The notes: generated from the sequence alone by a model not told the origin. A DNA stretch of 64,000 nt from Micropterix aruncella (GCA_944548615.1 CALYMY010000061.1:124001-188000); one strand, 5' to 3'; positions 8,761 to 23,770 are shown, counted from the stretch's first letter. Translations and numbers: made by a program.

Positions 8761-9480
8761 CTTGTCACGTACCTCTTTCCGTAGGTTGTTTACTCCTTTT
8801 AATTCGTTTAACGCCTCGCGGGCAATATCTCTGGCTCTTTCCGGTATTTCTTCGAAATTCCGAAACGGCACTTCTATTTCTGTGGTCTCCATATTGTCTC
8901 TTCTCGTTGATCAAAGGCACTGAAAATGAAAATGAAAAAGCACAGATTAAATAGTATTGAAAAGTAATTAAAGAAGAAGAAGAAGACGAGATAAAAAGCA
9001 GAAGCAATGAAATGAAAAGCGTTCTAAAACCCTATCTTTTGACACCTCGCTTGTGTGTATATGATAAAATAAAGAATATAATATTTAATTTATTAAACGA
9101 AGCCGCGGGAAAAATACTAAAACTCCCTTGGCTCGGATCGCTACTATTGAAAACAAACATCGTAAAATCGATAAATAAACTTTCGCAAGTATGACGAGGG
9201 CTGAAGTTACCATAGAAACAGAAATCGTTAAATCGATAAATATTCTATTGCGAGTCGGGCCACCGCCTGAGCTCGTTACTATGGAAACAAAACCGTTAAA
9301 TCGATAAATCAATATACCTATACAGATATTAAATCGTCTATAATTCCGTTAATATTACTCAGATTTGAAAATTAAAAGAAGCGTTAGATGCGCAAAGCAA
9401 AACTCTATTAGATAATAATAAACAGGGAGGACTATTGATGCCTTTTAGCGCAATAGCCCTCAAACGTCGGAAGCCAATTT
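8761..9480. repeat. Single-copy core, unit 2
   Basis: Exon-like fragment at 8773-8919 (minus) and X-box-like motifs at 9206-9219 and 9275-9288. I noticed no difference from unit 1. Confidence 0.93.
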
Positions 9481-11680
9481 ATTTCGAAAAATGTGATTTT
9501 TTCATAACAATTTCTATGTTCAAAATGAAAGTTTATATAAAAAAATTCAAAATGTCAAAATTTCGAAAATGCCATTTCGTAGAGATTTCAAAGGCCTTCG
9601 TTCTGTCCGAACACCGTAACGCGTTAGGTTTACTCTATCTCGATTTATTTCGAAAAATGTGATTTTTTCATAATAATTTCCAAGTTCAAAATGAAAGTTT
9701 ATATAAAAATTTTCAAAATATCAAAATTTCAAAAATGCCATTTTGTAGAGCTTAAGCGGGGTGTCGATCTCGCCAAAGACCGCAACGCGGTAGGTTTACT
9801 CTATCTCGATTTATTTCGAAAAATGTGATTTTTTCATAACAATTTCTATGTTCAAAATGAAAGTTTATATAAAAAATTTCAAAATGTCAAAATTTCGAAA
9901 ATGCCATTTCGTAGACATTACCAAGGCCGTGGTTCTGTCCGAACGCCGTAACGCTATAGGTTTACTCTATCACGATCTTTTTCGAAAAATGTGATTTTTT
10001 CATTATAATTTCTATGTTTAAAATGAAATTTTATATAAAATTTTTCAAAATGTCAAAATTTCAAAAATGCCATTTTGTAGAGCTTAAGCGGGGTGTCGAT
10101 CTCGCCAAAGACCGCAACGCGGTAGGTTTACTCTATCTCGATTTATTTCGAAAAATGTGATTTTTTCATAACAATTTCTATGTTCAAAATGAAAGTTTAT
10201 ATAAAATTTTTCAAAATGTCAAAATTTCGAAAATGCCATTTTGTAGAGATTACCAAGGTCGTCGTTCTGTCCGAACGCCGTAACGCTATAGGTTTACTCT
10301 ATCACGATCTTTTTCGAAAAATGTGATTTTTTCATAACAATTTCTATGTTTAAAATGAAATTTTATATAAAATTTTTCAAAATGTCAAAATTTCGAAAAT
10401 GCCATTTTGTAGAGATTACCAAGGCCGTCGTTCTGTCCGAACGCCGTAACGCTATAGGTTTACTCTATCACGATCTTTTTCGAAAAATGTGATTTTTTCA
10501 TAATAATTTCTATGTTTAAAATGAAATTTTATATAAAATTTTTCAAAATGTCAAAATTTTAAAAATGCCATTTTGTAGAGCTTAAGCGGGGTGTCGATCT
10601 AGCCAAAGACCGCAACGCGGTAGGTTTACTCTATCACGGTCTTTTTCGAAAAATGTCATTTATTCATAACAATTTCTATGTTCAAAATGAAAGTTTATAT
10701 AAAAAATTTCAAAATGTCAAAATTTCGAAAATGCCATTTCGTAGAGATTACCAAGGCCGTGGTTCTGTCCGAACGCCGTAACGCTATAGGTTTACTCTAT
10801 CACGATCTTTTTCGAAAAATGTGATTTTTTCATTATAATTTCTATGTTTAAAATGAAATTTTATATAAAATTTTTCAAAATGTCAAAATTTCAAAAATGC
10901 CATTTTGTAGAGCTTAAGCGGGGTGTCGATCTCGCCAAAGACCGCAACGCGGTAGGTTTACTCTATCTCGATTTATTTCGAAAAATGTGATTTTTTCATA
11001 ACAATTTCTATGTTCAAAATGAAAGTTTATATAAAAAATTTCAAAATGTCAAAATTTCGAAAATGCCATTTTGTAGAGATTACCAAGGCCGTCGTTCTGT
11101 CCGAACGCCGTAACCCTATAGGTTTACTCTATCACGATCTTTTTCGAAAAATGTGATTTTTTCATAACAATTTCTATGTTTAAAATGAAATTTTATATAA
11201 AATTTTTCAAAATGTCAAAATTTCGAAAATGCCATTTTGTAGAGATTACCAAGGCCGTCGTTCTGTCCGAACGCCGTAACCCTATAGGTTTACTCTATCA
11301 CGATCTTTTTCGAAAAATATGATTTTTTCATAATAATTTCTATGTTTAAAATGAAATTTTATATAAAATTTTTCAAAAAGTCAAAATTTCAAAAATGCCA
11401 TTTTGTAGAGCTTAAGCGGGGTGTCGATCTCGCCAAAGACCGCAACGCGGTAGGTTTACTCTATCTCGTTCTTTTGTGAAAAATGTGATTTTTTCATAAC
11501 AATTTCTATGTTCAAAATGAAAGTTTATATAAAAAATTTCAAAATGTCAAAATTTCGAAAATGCCATTTCGTAGAGATTTCAAAGGCCTTCGTTATGCCC
11601 AAACACCGTAACGCGTTTTATTTACTCTATCACGGTCTTTTTCGAAAAATGACATTTATTCATAACAATTTCTATGTTCA
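9481..11680 (+). repeat. 166-bp array, unit 2, expanded to 13 monomers
   Basis: This array is 2,200 bp, 332 bp longer than the standard. Two extra monomers (9813-10144) sit between standard monomers 2 and 3. They match standard monomers 6 and 7: GCCGTGGTTC, then CATTATAAT with a B-class centre. The first extra monomer begins like monomer 3 and ends like monomer 6, with the switch between about 9828 and 9872. Private changes: G to C at 9916 and C to T at 10560. The latter puts a stop in the local open frame, which shows that the frame is not maintained. Confidence 0.94.
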
Positions 11681-13122
11681 GGAGTTCCCTCGTCGGGAGC
11701 CAACCCTGGGTGCAGCAGCCATGTCATGGTGGAACTTAGTAATTGCCATCATAATGGAATGCCTATACCAAATTTCACGTCTCTACGGTTGACCGTTGAG
11801 GAGTTCCCTCGTCGGGAGCCAACCCTGGGTGCAGCAGCCATGTCATGGTGGAACTTAGTAATTGCCATCATAATGGAATGCCTATACCAAATTTCACGTC
11901 TCTACGGTTGACCGTTGAGGAGTTCCCTCGTCGGGAGCCAACCCTGGGTGCAGCAGCGATGTCATGGTGGAACTTAGAAATTGCCGTCATAATGGAATGC
12001 CTATACCAAATTTCACGTCTCTACGGTTGACCGTTGAGGAGTTCCCTCGTCGGGAGCCAACCCTGGGTGCAGCAGCCATGTCATGGTGGAACTTAGTAAT
12101 TGCCATCATAATGGAATGCCTATACCAAATTTCACGTCTCTACGGTTGACCGTTGAGGAGTTCCCTCGTCGGGAGCCAACCCTGGGTGCAGCAGCCATGT
12201 CATGGTGGAACTTAGTAATTGCCATCATAATGGAATGCCTATACCAAATTTCACGTCTCTACGGTTGACCGTTGAGGAGTTCCCTCGTCGGGAGCCAACC
12301 CTGGGTGCAGCAGCCATGTCATGGTGGAACTTAGTAATTGCCATCATAATGGAATGCCTATACCAAATTTCACGTCTCTACGGTTGACCGTTGAGGAGTT
12401 CCCTCGTCGGGAGCCAACCCTGGGTGCAGCAGCCATGTCATGGTGGAACTTAGTAATTGCCATCATAATGGAATGCCTATACCAAATTTCACGTCTCTAC
12501 GGTTGACCGTTGAGGAGTTCCCTCGTCGGGAGCCAACCCTGGGTGCAGCAGCGATGTCATGGTGGAACTTAGAAATTGCCGTCATAATGGAATGCCTATA
12601 CCAAATTTCACGTCTCTACGGTTGACCGTTGAGGAGTTCCCTCGTCGGGAGCCAACCCTGGGTGCAGCAGCCATGTCATGGTGGAACTTAGTAATTGCCA
12701 TCATAATGGAATGCCTATACCAAATTTCACGTCTCTACGGTTGACCGTTGAGGAGTTCCCTCGTCGGGAGCCAACCCTGGGTGCAGCAGCCATGTCATGG
12801 TGGAACTTAGTAATTGCCATCATAATGGAATGCCTATACCAAATTTCACGTCTCTACGGTTGACCGTTGAGGAGTTCCCTCGTCGGGAGCCAACCCTGGG
12901 TGCAGCAGCCATGTCATGGTGGAACTTAGTAATTGCCATCATAATGGAATGCCTATACCAAATTTCACGTCTCTACGGTTGACCGTTGAGAAGTTCCCTC
13001 GTCGGGAGCCAACCCTGGGTGCAGCAGCCATGTCATGGTGGAACTTAGTAATTGCCATCATAATGGAATGCCTATACCAAATTTCACGTCTCTACGGTTG
13101 ACCGTTGAGGAGTTCCCTCGTC
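11681..13122 (+). repeat. 119-bp array, unit 3
   Basis: Twelve monomers plus stub, with the same variant pattern as unit 1. I noticed no private change. Confidence 0.96.
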
Positions 13123-13842
13123 CTTGTCACGTACCTCTTTCCGTAGGTTGTTTACTCCTTTTAATTCGTTTAACGCCTCGCGGGCAATATCTCTGGCTCT
13201 TTCCGGTATTTCTTCGAAATTCCGAAACGGCACTTCTATTTCTGTGGTCTCCATATTGTCTCTTCTCGTTGATCAAAGGCACTGAAAATGAAAATGAAAA
13301 AGCACAGATTAAATAGTATTGAAAAGTAATTAAAGAAGAAGAAGAAGACGAGATAAAAAGCAGAAGCAATGAAATGAAAAGCGTTCTAAAACCCTATCTT
13401 TTGACACCTCGCTTGTGTGTATATGATAAAATAAAGAATATAATATTTAATTTATTAAACGAAGCCGCGGGAAAAATACTAAAACTCCCTTGGCTCGGAT
13501 CGCTACTATTGAAAACAAACATCGTAAAATCGATAAATAAACTTTCGCAAGTATGACGAGGGCTGAAGTTACCATAGAAACAGAAATCGTTAAATCGATA
13601 AATATTCTATTGCGAGTCGGGCCACCGCCTGAGCTCGTTACTATGGAAACAAAACCGTTAAATCGATAAATCAATATACCTATACAGATATTAAATCGTC
13701 TATAATTCCGTTAATATTACTCAGATTTGAAAATTAAAAGAAGCGTTAGATGCGCAAAGCAAAACTCTATTAGATAATAATAAACAGGGAGGACTATTGA
13801 TGCCTTTTAGCGCAATAGCCCTCAAACGTCGGAAGCCAATTT
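13123..13842. repeat. Single-copy core, unit 3
   Basis: Exon-like fragment at 13135-13281 (minus) and X-box-like motifs at 13568-13581 and 13637-13650. I noticed no difference from unit 1. Confidence 0.93.
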
Positions 13843-15710
13843 ATTTCGAAAAATGTGATTTTTTCATAACAATTTCTATGTTCAAAATGAAAGTTTATAT
13901 AAAAAAATTCAAAATGTCAAAATTTCGAAAATGCCATTTCGTAGAGATTTCAAAGGCCTTCGTTCTGTCCGAACACCGTAACGCGTTAGGTTTACTCTAT
14001 CTCGATTTATTTCGAAAAATGTGATTTTTTCATAATAATTTCCAAGTTCAAAATGAAAGTTTATATAAAAATTTTCAAAATATCAAAATTTCAAAAATGC
14101 CATTTTGTAGAGCTTAAGCGGGGTGTCGATCTCGCCAAAGACCGCAACGCGGTAGGTTTACTCTATCTCGATTTATTTCGAAAAATGTGATTTTTTCATA
14201 ACAATTTCTATGTTCAAAATGAAAGTTTATATAAAATTTTTCAAAATGTCAAAATTTCGAAAATGCCATTTTGTAGAGATTACCAAGGTCGTCGTTCTGT
14301 CCGAACGCCGTAACGCTATAGGTTTACTCTATCACGATCTTTTTCGAAAAATGTGATTTTTTCATAACAATTTCTATGTTTAAAATGAAATTTTATATAA
14401 AATTTTTCAAAATGTCAAAATTTCGAAAATGCCATTTTGTAGAGATTACCAAGGCCGTCGTTCTGTCCGAACGCCGTAACGCTATAGGTTTACTCTATCA
14501 CGATCTTTTTCGAAAAATGTGATTTTTTCATAATAATTTCTATGTTTAAAATGAAATTTTATATAAAATTTTTCAAAATGTCAAAATTTCAAAAATGCCA
14601 TTTTGTAGAGCTTAAGCGGGGTGTCGATCTAGCCAAAGACCGCAACGCGGTAGGTTTACTCTATCACGGTCTTTTTCGAAAAATGTCATTTATTCATAAC
14701 AATTTCTATGTTCAAAATGAAAGTTTATATAAAAAATTTCAAAATGTCAAAATTTCGAAAATGCCATTTCGTAGAGATTACCAAGGCCGTGGTTCTGTCC
14801 GAACGCCGTAACGCTATAGGTTTACTCTATCACGATCTTTTTCGAAAAATGTGATTTTTTCATTATAATTTCTATGTTTAAAATGAAATTTTATATAAAA
14901 TTTTTCAAAATGTCAAAATTTCAAAAATGCCATTTTGTAGAGCTTAAGCGGGGTGTCGATCTCGCCAAAGACCGCAACGCGGTAGGTTTACTCTATCTCG
15001 ATTTATTTCGAAAAATGTGATTTTTTCATAACAATTTCTATGTTCAAAATGAAAGTTTATATAAAAAATTTCAAAATGTCAAAATTTCGAAAATGCCATT
15101 TTGTAGAGATTACCAAGGCCGTCGTTCTGTCCGAACGCCGTAACCCTATAGGTTTACTCTATCACGATCTTTTTCGAAAAATGTGATTTTTTCATAACAA
15201 TTTCTATGTTTAAAATGAAATTTTATATAAAATTTTTCAAAATGTCAAAATTTCGAAAATGCCATTTTGTAGAGATTACCAAGGCCGTCGTTCTGTCCGA
15301 ACGCCGTAACCCTATAGGTTTACTCTATCACGATCTTTTTCGAAAAATATGATTTTTTCATAATAATTTCTATGTTTAAAATGAAATTTTATATAAAATT
15401 TTTCAAAAAGTCAAAATTTCAAAAATGCCATTTTGTAGAGCTTAAGCGGGGTGTCGATCTCGCCAAAGACCGCAACGCGGTAGGTTTACTCTATCTCGTT
15501 CTTTTGTGAAAAATGTGATTTTTTCATAACAATTTCTATGTTCAAAATGAAAGTTTATATAAAAAATTTCAAAATGTCAAAATTTCGAAAATGCCATTTC
15601 GTAGAGATTTCAAAGGCCTTCGTTATGCCCAAACACCGTAACGCGTTTTATTTACTCTATCACGGTCTTTTTCGAAAAATGACATTTATTCATAACAATT
15701 TCTATGTTCA
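13843..15710 (+). repeat. 166-bp array, unit 3
   Basis: Standard 11 monomers plus stub. I noticed no private change. Confidence 0.95.
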
Positions 15711-17152
15711 GGAGTTCCCTCGTCGGGAGCCAACCCTGGGTGCAGCAGCCATGTCATGGTGGAACTTAGTAATTGCCATCATAATGGAATGCCTATACCA
15801 AATTTCACGTCTCTACGGTTGACCGTTGAGGAGTTCCCTCGTCGGGAGCCAACCCTGGGTGCAGCAGCCATGTCATGGTGGAACTTAGTAATTGCCATCA
15901 TAATGGAATGCCTATACCAAATTTCACGTCTCTACGGTTGACCGTTGAGGAGTTCCCTCGTCGGGAGCCAACCCTGGGTGCAGCAGCGATGTCATGGTGG
16001 AACTTAGAAATTGCCGTCATAATGGAATGCCTATACCAAATTTCACGTCTCTACGGTTGACCGTTGAGGAGTTCCCTCGTCGGGAGCCAACCCTGGGTGC
16101 AGCAGCCATGTCATGGTGGAACTTAGTAATTGCCATCATAATGGAATGCCTATACCAAATTTCACGTCTCTACGGTTGACCGTTGAGGAGTTCCCTCGTC
16201 GGGAGCCAACCCTGGGTGCAGCAGCCATGTCATGGTGGAACTTAGTAATTGCCATCATAATGGAATGCCTATACCAAATTTCACGTCTCTACGGTTGACC
16301 GTTGAGGAGTTCCCTCGTCGGGAGCCAACCCTGGGTGCAGCAGCCATGTCATGGTGGAACTTAGTAATTGCCATCATAATGGAATGCCTATACCAAATTT
16401 CACGTCTCTACGGTTGACCGTTGAGGAGTTCCCTCGTCGGGAGCCAACCCTGGGTGCAGCAGCCATGTCATGGTGGAACTTAGTAATTGCCATCATAATG
16501 GAATGCCTATACCAAATTTCACGTCTCTACGGTTGACCGTTGAGGAGTTCCCTCGTCGGGAGCCAACCCTGGGTGCAGCAGCGATGTCATGGTGGAACTT
16601 AGAAATTGCCGTCATAATGGAATGCCTATACCAAATTTCACGTCTCTACGGTTGACCGTTGAGGAGTTCCCTCGTCGGGAGCCAACCCTGGGTGCAGCAG
16701 CCATGTCATGGTGGAACTTAGTAATTGCCATCATAATGGAATGCCTATACCAAATTTCACGTCTCTACGGTTGACCGTTGAGGAGTTCCCTCGTCGGGAG
16801 CCAACCCTGGGTGCAGCAGCCATGTCATGGTGGAACTTAGTAATTGCCATCATAATGGAATGCCTATACCAAATTTCACGTCTCTACGGTTGACCGTTGA
16901 GGAGTTCCCTCGTCGGGAGCCAACCCTGGGTGCAGCAGCCATGTCATGGTGGAACTTAGTAATTGCCATCATAATGGAATGCCTATACCAAATTTCACGT
17001 CTCTACGGTTGACCGTTGAGAAGTTCCCTCGTCGGGAGCCAACCCTGGGTGCAGCAGCCATGTCATGGTGGAACTTAGTAATTGCCATCATAATGGAATG
17101 CCTATACCAAATTTCACGTCTCTACGGTTGACCGTTGAGGAGTTCCCTCGTC
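15711..17152 (+). repeat. 119-bp array, unit 4
   Basis: Twelve monomers plus stub, with the standard variant pattern. Confidence 0.96.
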
Positions 17153-17872
17153 CTTGTCACGTACCTCTTTCCGTAGGTTGTTTACTCCTTTTAATTCGTT
17201 TAACGCCTCGCGGGCAATATCTCTGGCTCTTTCCGGTATTTCTTCGAAATTCCGAAACGGCACTTCTATTTCTGTGGTCTCCATATTGTCTCTTCTCGTT
17301 GATCAAAGGCACTGAAAATGAAAATGAAAAAGCACAGATTAAATAGTATTGAAAAGTAATTAAAGAAGAAGAAGAAGACGAGATAAAAAGCAGAAGCAAT
17401 GAAATGAAAAGCGTTCTAAAACCCTATCTTTTGACACCTCGCTTGTGTGTATATGATAAAATAAAGAATATAATATTTAATTTATTAAACGAAGCCGCGG
17501 GAAAAATACTAAAACTCCCTTGGCTCGGATCGCTACTATTGAAAACAAACATCGTAAAATCGATAAATAAACTTTCGCAAGTATGACGAGGGCTGAAGTT
17601 ACCATAGAAACAGAAATCGTTAAATCGATAAATATTCTATTGCGAGTCGGGCCACCGCCTGAGCTCGTTACTATGGAAACAAAACCGTTAAATCGATAAA
17701 TCAATATACCTATACAGATATTAAATCGTCTATAATTCCGTTAATATTACTCAGATTTGAAAATTAAAAGAAGCGTTAGATGCGCAAAGCAAAACTCTAT
17801 TAGATAATAATAAACAGGGAGGACTATTGATGCCTTTTAGCGCAATAGCCCTCAAACGTCGGAAGCCAATTT
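17153..17872. repeat. Single-copy core, unit 4
   Basis: Exon-like fragment at 17165-17311 (minus). I noticed no difference from unit 1. Confidence 0.93.
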
Positions 17873-19740
17873 ATTTCGAAAAATGTGATTTTTTCATAAC
17901 AATTTCTATGTTCAAAATGAAAGTTTATATAAAAAAATTCAAAATGTCAAAATTTCGAAAATGCCATTTCGTAGAGATTTCAAAGGCCTTCGTTCTGTCC
18001 GAACACCGTAACGCGTTAGGTTTACTCTATCTCGATTTATTTCGAAAAATGTGATTTTTTCATAATAATTTCCAAGTTCAAAATGAAAGTTTATATAAAA
18101 ATTTTCAAAATATCAAAATTTCAAAAATGCCATTTTGTAGAGCTTAAGCGGGGTGTCGATCTCGCCAAAGACCGCAACGCGGTAGGTTTACTCTATCTCG
18201 ATTTATTTCGAAAAATGTGATTTTTTCATAACAATTTCTATGTTCAAAATGAAAGTTTATATAAAATTTTTCAAAATGTCAAAATTTCGAAAATGCCATT
18301 TTGTAGAGATTACCAAGGTCGTCGTTCTGTCCGAACGCCGTAACGCTATAGGTTTACTCTATCACGATCTTTTTCGAAAAATGTGATTTTTTCATAACAA
18401 TTTCTATGTTTAAAATGAAATTTTATATAAAATTTTTCAAAATGTCAAAATTTCGAAAATGCCATTTTGTAGAGATTACCAAGGCCGTCGTTCTGTCCGA
18501 ACGCCGTAACGCTATAGGTTTACTCTATCACGATCTTTTTCGAAAAATGTGATTTTTTCATAATAATTTCTATGTTTAAAATGAAATTTTATATAAAATT
18601 TTTCAAAATGTCAAAATTTCAAAAATGCCATTTTGTAGAGCTTAAGCGGGGTGTCGATCTAGCCAAAGACCGCAACGCGGTAGGTTTACTCTATCACGGT
18701 CTTTTTCGAAAAATGTCATTTATTCATAACAATTTCTATGTTCAAAATGAAAGTTTATATAAAAAATTTCAAAATGTCAAAATTTCGAAAATGCCATTTC
18801 GTAGAGATTACCAAGGCCGTGGTTCTGTCCGAACGCCGTAACGCTATAGGTTTACTCTATCACGATCTTTTTCGAAAAATGTGATTTTTTCATTATAATT
18901 TCTATGTTTAAAATGAAATTTTATATAAAATTTTTCAAAATGTCAAAATTTCAAAAATGCCATTTTGTAGAGCTTAAGCGGGGTGTCGATCTCGCCAAAG
19001 ACCGCAACGCGGTAGGTTTACTCTATCTCGATTTATTTCGAAAAATGTGATTTTTTCATAACAATTTCTATGTTCAAAATGAAAGTTTATATAAAAAATT
19101 TCAAAATGTCAAAATTTCGAAAATGCCATTTTGTAGAGATTACCAAGGCCGTCGTTCTGTCCGAACGCCGTAACCCTATAGGTTTACTCTATCACGATCT
19201 TTTTCGAAAAATGTGATTTTTTCATAACAATTTCTATGTTTAAAATGAAATTTTATATAAAATTTTTCAAAATGTCAAAATTTCGAAAATGCCATTTTGT
19301 AGAGATTACCAAGGCCGTCGTTCTGTCCGAACGCCGTAACCCTATAGGTTTACTCTATCACGATCTTTTTCGAAAAATATGATTTTTTCATAATAATTTC
19401 TATGTTTAAAATGAAATTTTATATAAAATTTTTCAAAAAGTCAAAATTTCAAAAATGCCATTTTGTAGAGCTTAAGCGGGGTGTCGATCTCGCCAAAGAC
19501 CGCAACGCGGTAGGTTTACTCTATCTCGTTCTTTTGTGAAAAATGTGATTTTTTCATAACAATTTCTATGTTCAAAATGAAAGTTTATATAAAAAATTTC
19601 AAAATGTCAAAATTTCGAAAATGCCATTTCGTAGAGATTTCAAAGGCCTTCGTTATGCCCAAACACCGTAACGCGTTTTATTTACTCTATCACGGTCTTT
19701 TTCGAAAAATGACATTTATTCATAACAATTTCTATGTTCA
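17873..19740 (+). repeat. 166-bp array, unit 4
   Basis: Standard 11 monomers plus stub. I noticed no private change. Confidence 0.95.
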
Positions 19741-21182
19741 GGAGTTCCCTCGTCGGGAGCCAACCCTGGGTGCAGCAGCCATGTCATGGTGGAACTTAGT
19801 AATTGCCATCATAATGGAATGCCTATACCAAATTTCACGTCTCTACGGTTGACCGTTGAGGAGTTCCCTCGTCGGGAGCCAACCCTGGGTGCAGCAGCCA
19901 TGTCATGGTGGAACTTAGTAATTGCCATCATAATGGAATGCCTATACCAAATTTCACGTCTCTACGGTTGACCGTTGAGGAGTTCCCTCGTCGGGAGCCA
20001 ACCCTGGGTGCAGCAGCGATGTCATGGTGGAACTTAGAAATTGCCGTCATAATGGAATGCCTATACCAAATTTCACGTCTCTACGGTTGACCGTTGAGGA
20101 GTTCCCTCGTCGGGAGCCAACCCTGGGTGCAGCAGCCATGTCATGGTGGAACTTAGTAATTGCCATCATAATGGAATGCCTATACCAAATTTCACGTCTC
20201 TACGGTTGACCGTTGAGGAGTTCCCTCGTCGGGAGCCAACCCTGGGTGCAGCAGCCATGTCATGGTGGAACTTAGTAATTGCCATCATAATGGAATGCCT
20301 ATACCAAATTTCACGTCTCTACGGTTGACCGTTGAGGAGTTCCCTCGTCGGGAGCCAACCCTGGGTGCAGCAGCCATGTCATGGTGGAACTTAGTAATTG
20401 CCATCATAATGGAATGCCTATACCAAATTTCACGTCTCTACGGTTGACCGTTGAGGAGTTCCCTCGTCGGGAGCCAACCCTGGGTGCAGCAGCCATGTCA
20501 TGGTGGAACTTAGTAATTGCCATCATAATGGAATGCCTATACCAAATTTCACGTCTCTACGGTTGACCGTTGAGGAGTTCCCTCGTCGGGAGCCAACCCT
20601 GGGTGCAGCAGCGATGTCATGGTGGAACTTAGAAATTGCCGTCATAATGGAATGCCTATACCAAATTTCACGTCTCTACGGTTGACCGTTGAGGAGTTCC
20701 CTCGTCGGGAGCCAACCCTGGGTGCAGCAGCCATGTCATGGTGGAACTTAGTAATTGCCATCATAATGGAATGCCTATACCAAATTTCACGTCTCTACGG
20801 TTGACCGTTGAGGAGTTCCCTCGTCGGGAGCCAACCCTGGGTGCAGCAGCCATGTCATGGTGGAACTTAGTAATTGCCATCATAATGGAATGCCTATACC
20901 AAATTTCACGTCTCTACGGTTGACCGTTGAGGAGTTCCCTCGTCGGGAGCCAACCCTGGGTGCAGCAGCCATGTCATGGTGGAACTTAGTAATTGCCATC
21001 ATAATGGAATGCCTATACCAAATTTCACGTCTCTACGGTTGACCGTTGAGAAGTTCCCTCGTCGGGAGCCAACCCTGGGTGCAGCAGCCATGTCATGGTG
21101 GAACTTAGTAATTGCCATCATAATGGAATGCCTATACCAAATTTCACGTCTCTACGGTTGACCGTTGAGGAGTTCCCTCGTC
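19741..21182 (+). repeat. 119-bp array, unit 5
   Basis: Twelve monomers plus stub, with the standard variant pattern. Confidence 0.96.
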
Positions 21183-21902
21183 CTTGTCACGTACCTCTTT
21201 CCGTAGGTTGTTTACTCCTTTTAATTCGTTTAACGCCTCGCGGGCAATATCTCTGGCTCTTTCCGGTATTTCTTCGAAATTCCGAAACGGCACTTCTATT
21301 TCTGTGGTCTCCATATTGTCTCTTCTCGTTGATCAAAGGCACTGAAAATGAAAATGAAAAAGCACAGATTAAATAGTATTGAAAAGTAATTAAAGAAGAA
21401 GAAGAAGACGAGATAAAAAGCAGAAGCAATGAAATGAAAAGCGTTCTAAAACCCTATCTTTTGACACCTCGCTTGTGTGTATATGATAAAATAAAGAATA
21501 TAATATTTAATTTATTAAACGAAGCCGCGGGAAAAATACTAAAACTCCCTTGGCTCGGATCGCTACTATTGAAAACAAACATCGTAAAATCGATAAATAA
21601 ACTTTCGCAAGTATGACGAGGGCTGAAGTTACCATAGAAACAGAAATCGTTAAATCGATAAATATTCTATTGCGAGTCGGGCCACCGCCTGAGCTCGTTA
21701 CTATGGAAACAAAACCGTTAAATCGATAAATCAATATACCTATACAGATATTAAATCGTCTATAATTCCGTTAATATTACTCAGATTTGAAAATTAAAAG
21801 AAGCGTTAGATGCGCAAAGCAAAACTCTATTAGATAATAATAAACAGGGAGGACTATTGATGCCTTTTAGCGCAATAGCCCTCAAACGTCGGAAGCCAAT
21901 TT
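21183..21902. repeat. Single-copy core, unit 5
   Basis: Exon-like fragment at 21195-21341 (minus). I noticed no difference from unit 1. Confidence 0.93.
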
Positions 21903-23770
21903 ATTTCGAAAAATGTGATTTTTTCATAACAATTTCTATGTTCAAAATGAAAGTTTATATAAAAAAATTCAAAATGTCAAAATTTCGAAAATGCCATTTC
22001 GTAGAGATTTCAAAGGCCTTCGTTCTGTCCGAACACCGTAACGCGTTAGGTTTACTCTATCTCGATTTATTTCGAAAAATGTGATTTTTTCATAATAATT
22101 TCCAAGTTCAAAATGAAAGTTTATATAAAAATTTTCAAAATATCAAAATTTCAAAAATGCCATTTTGTAGAGCTTAAGCGGGGTGTCGATCTCGCCAAAG
22201 ACCGCAACGCGGTAGGTTTACTCTATCTCGATTTATTTCGAAAAATGTGATTTTTTCATAACAATTTCTATGTTCAAAATGAAAGTTTATATAAAATTTT
22301 TCAAAATGTCAAAATTTCGAAAATGCCATTTTGTAGAGATTACCAAGGTCGTCGTTCTGTCCGAACGCCGTAACGCTATAGGTTTACTCTATCACGATCT
22401 TTTTCGAAAAATGTGATTTTTTCATAACAATTTCTATGTTTAAAATGAAATTTTATATAAAATTTTTCAAAATGTCAAAATTTCGAAAATGCCATTTTGT
22501 AGAGATTACCAAGGCCGTCGTTCTGTCCGAACGCCGTAACGCTATAGGTTTACTCTATCACGATCTTTTTCGAAAAATGTGATTTTTTCATAATAATTTC
22601 TATGTTTAAAATGAAATTTTATATAAAATTTTTCAAAATGTCAAAATTTCAAAAATGCCATTTTGTAGAGCTTAAGCGGGGTGTCGATCTAGCCAAAGAC
22701 CGCAACGCGGTAGGTTTACTCTATCACGGTCTTTTTCGAAAAATGTCATTTATTCATAACAATTTCTATGTTCAAAATGAAAGTTTATATAAAAAATTTC
22801 AAAATGTCAAAATTTCGAAAATGCCATTTCGTAGAGATTACCAAGGCCGTGGTTCTGTCCGAACGCCGTAACGCTATAGGTTTACTCTATCACGATCTTT
22901 TTCGAAAAATGTGATTTTTTCATTATAATTTCTATGTTTAAAATGAAATTTTATATAAAATTTTTCAAAATGTCAAAATTTCAAAAATGCCATTTTGTAG
23001 AGCTTAAGCGGGGTGTCGATCTCGCCAAAGACCGCAACGCGGTAGGTTTACTCTATCTCGATTTATTTCGAAAAATGTGATTTTTTCATAACAATTTCTA
23101 TGTTCAAAATGAAAGTTTATATAAAAAATTTCAAAATGTCAAAATTTCGAAAATGCCATTTTGTAGAGATTACCAAGGCCGTCGTTCTGTCCGAACGCCG
23201 TAACCCTATAGGTTTACTCTATCACGATCTTTTTCGAAAAATGTGATTTTTTCATAACAATTTCTATGTTTAAAATGAAATTTTATATAAAATTTTTCAA
23301 AATGTCAAAATTTCGAAAATGCCATTTTGTAGAGATTACCAAGGCCGTCGTTCTGTCCGAACGCCGTAACCCTATAGGTTTACTCTATCACGATCTTTTT
23401 CGAAAAATATGATTTTTTCATAATAATTTCTATGTTTAAAATGAAATTTTATATAAAATTTTTCAAAAAGTCAAAATTTCAAAAATGCCATTTTGTAGAG
23501 CTTAAGCGGGGTGTCGATCTCGCCAAAGACCGCAACGCGGTAGGTTTACTCTATCTCGTTCTTTTGTGAAAAATGTGATTTTTTCATAACAATTTCTATG
23601 TTCAAAATGAAAGTTTATATAAAAAATTTCAAAATGTCAAAATTTCGAAAATGCCATTTCGTAGAGATTTCAAAGGCCTTCGTTATGCCCAAACACCGTA
23701 ACGCGTTTTATTTACTCTATCACGGTCTTTTTCGAAAAATGACATTTATTCATAACAATTTCTATGTTCA
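21903..23770 (+). repeat. 166-bp array, unit 5
   Basis: Standard 11 monomers plus stub. I noticed no private change. Confidence 0.95.
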
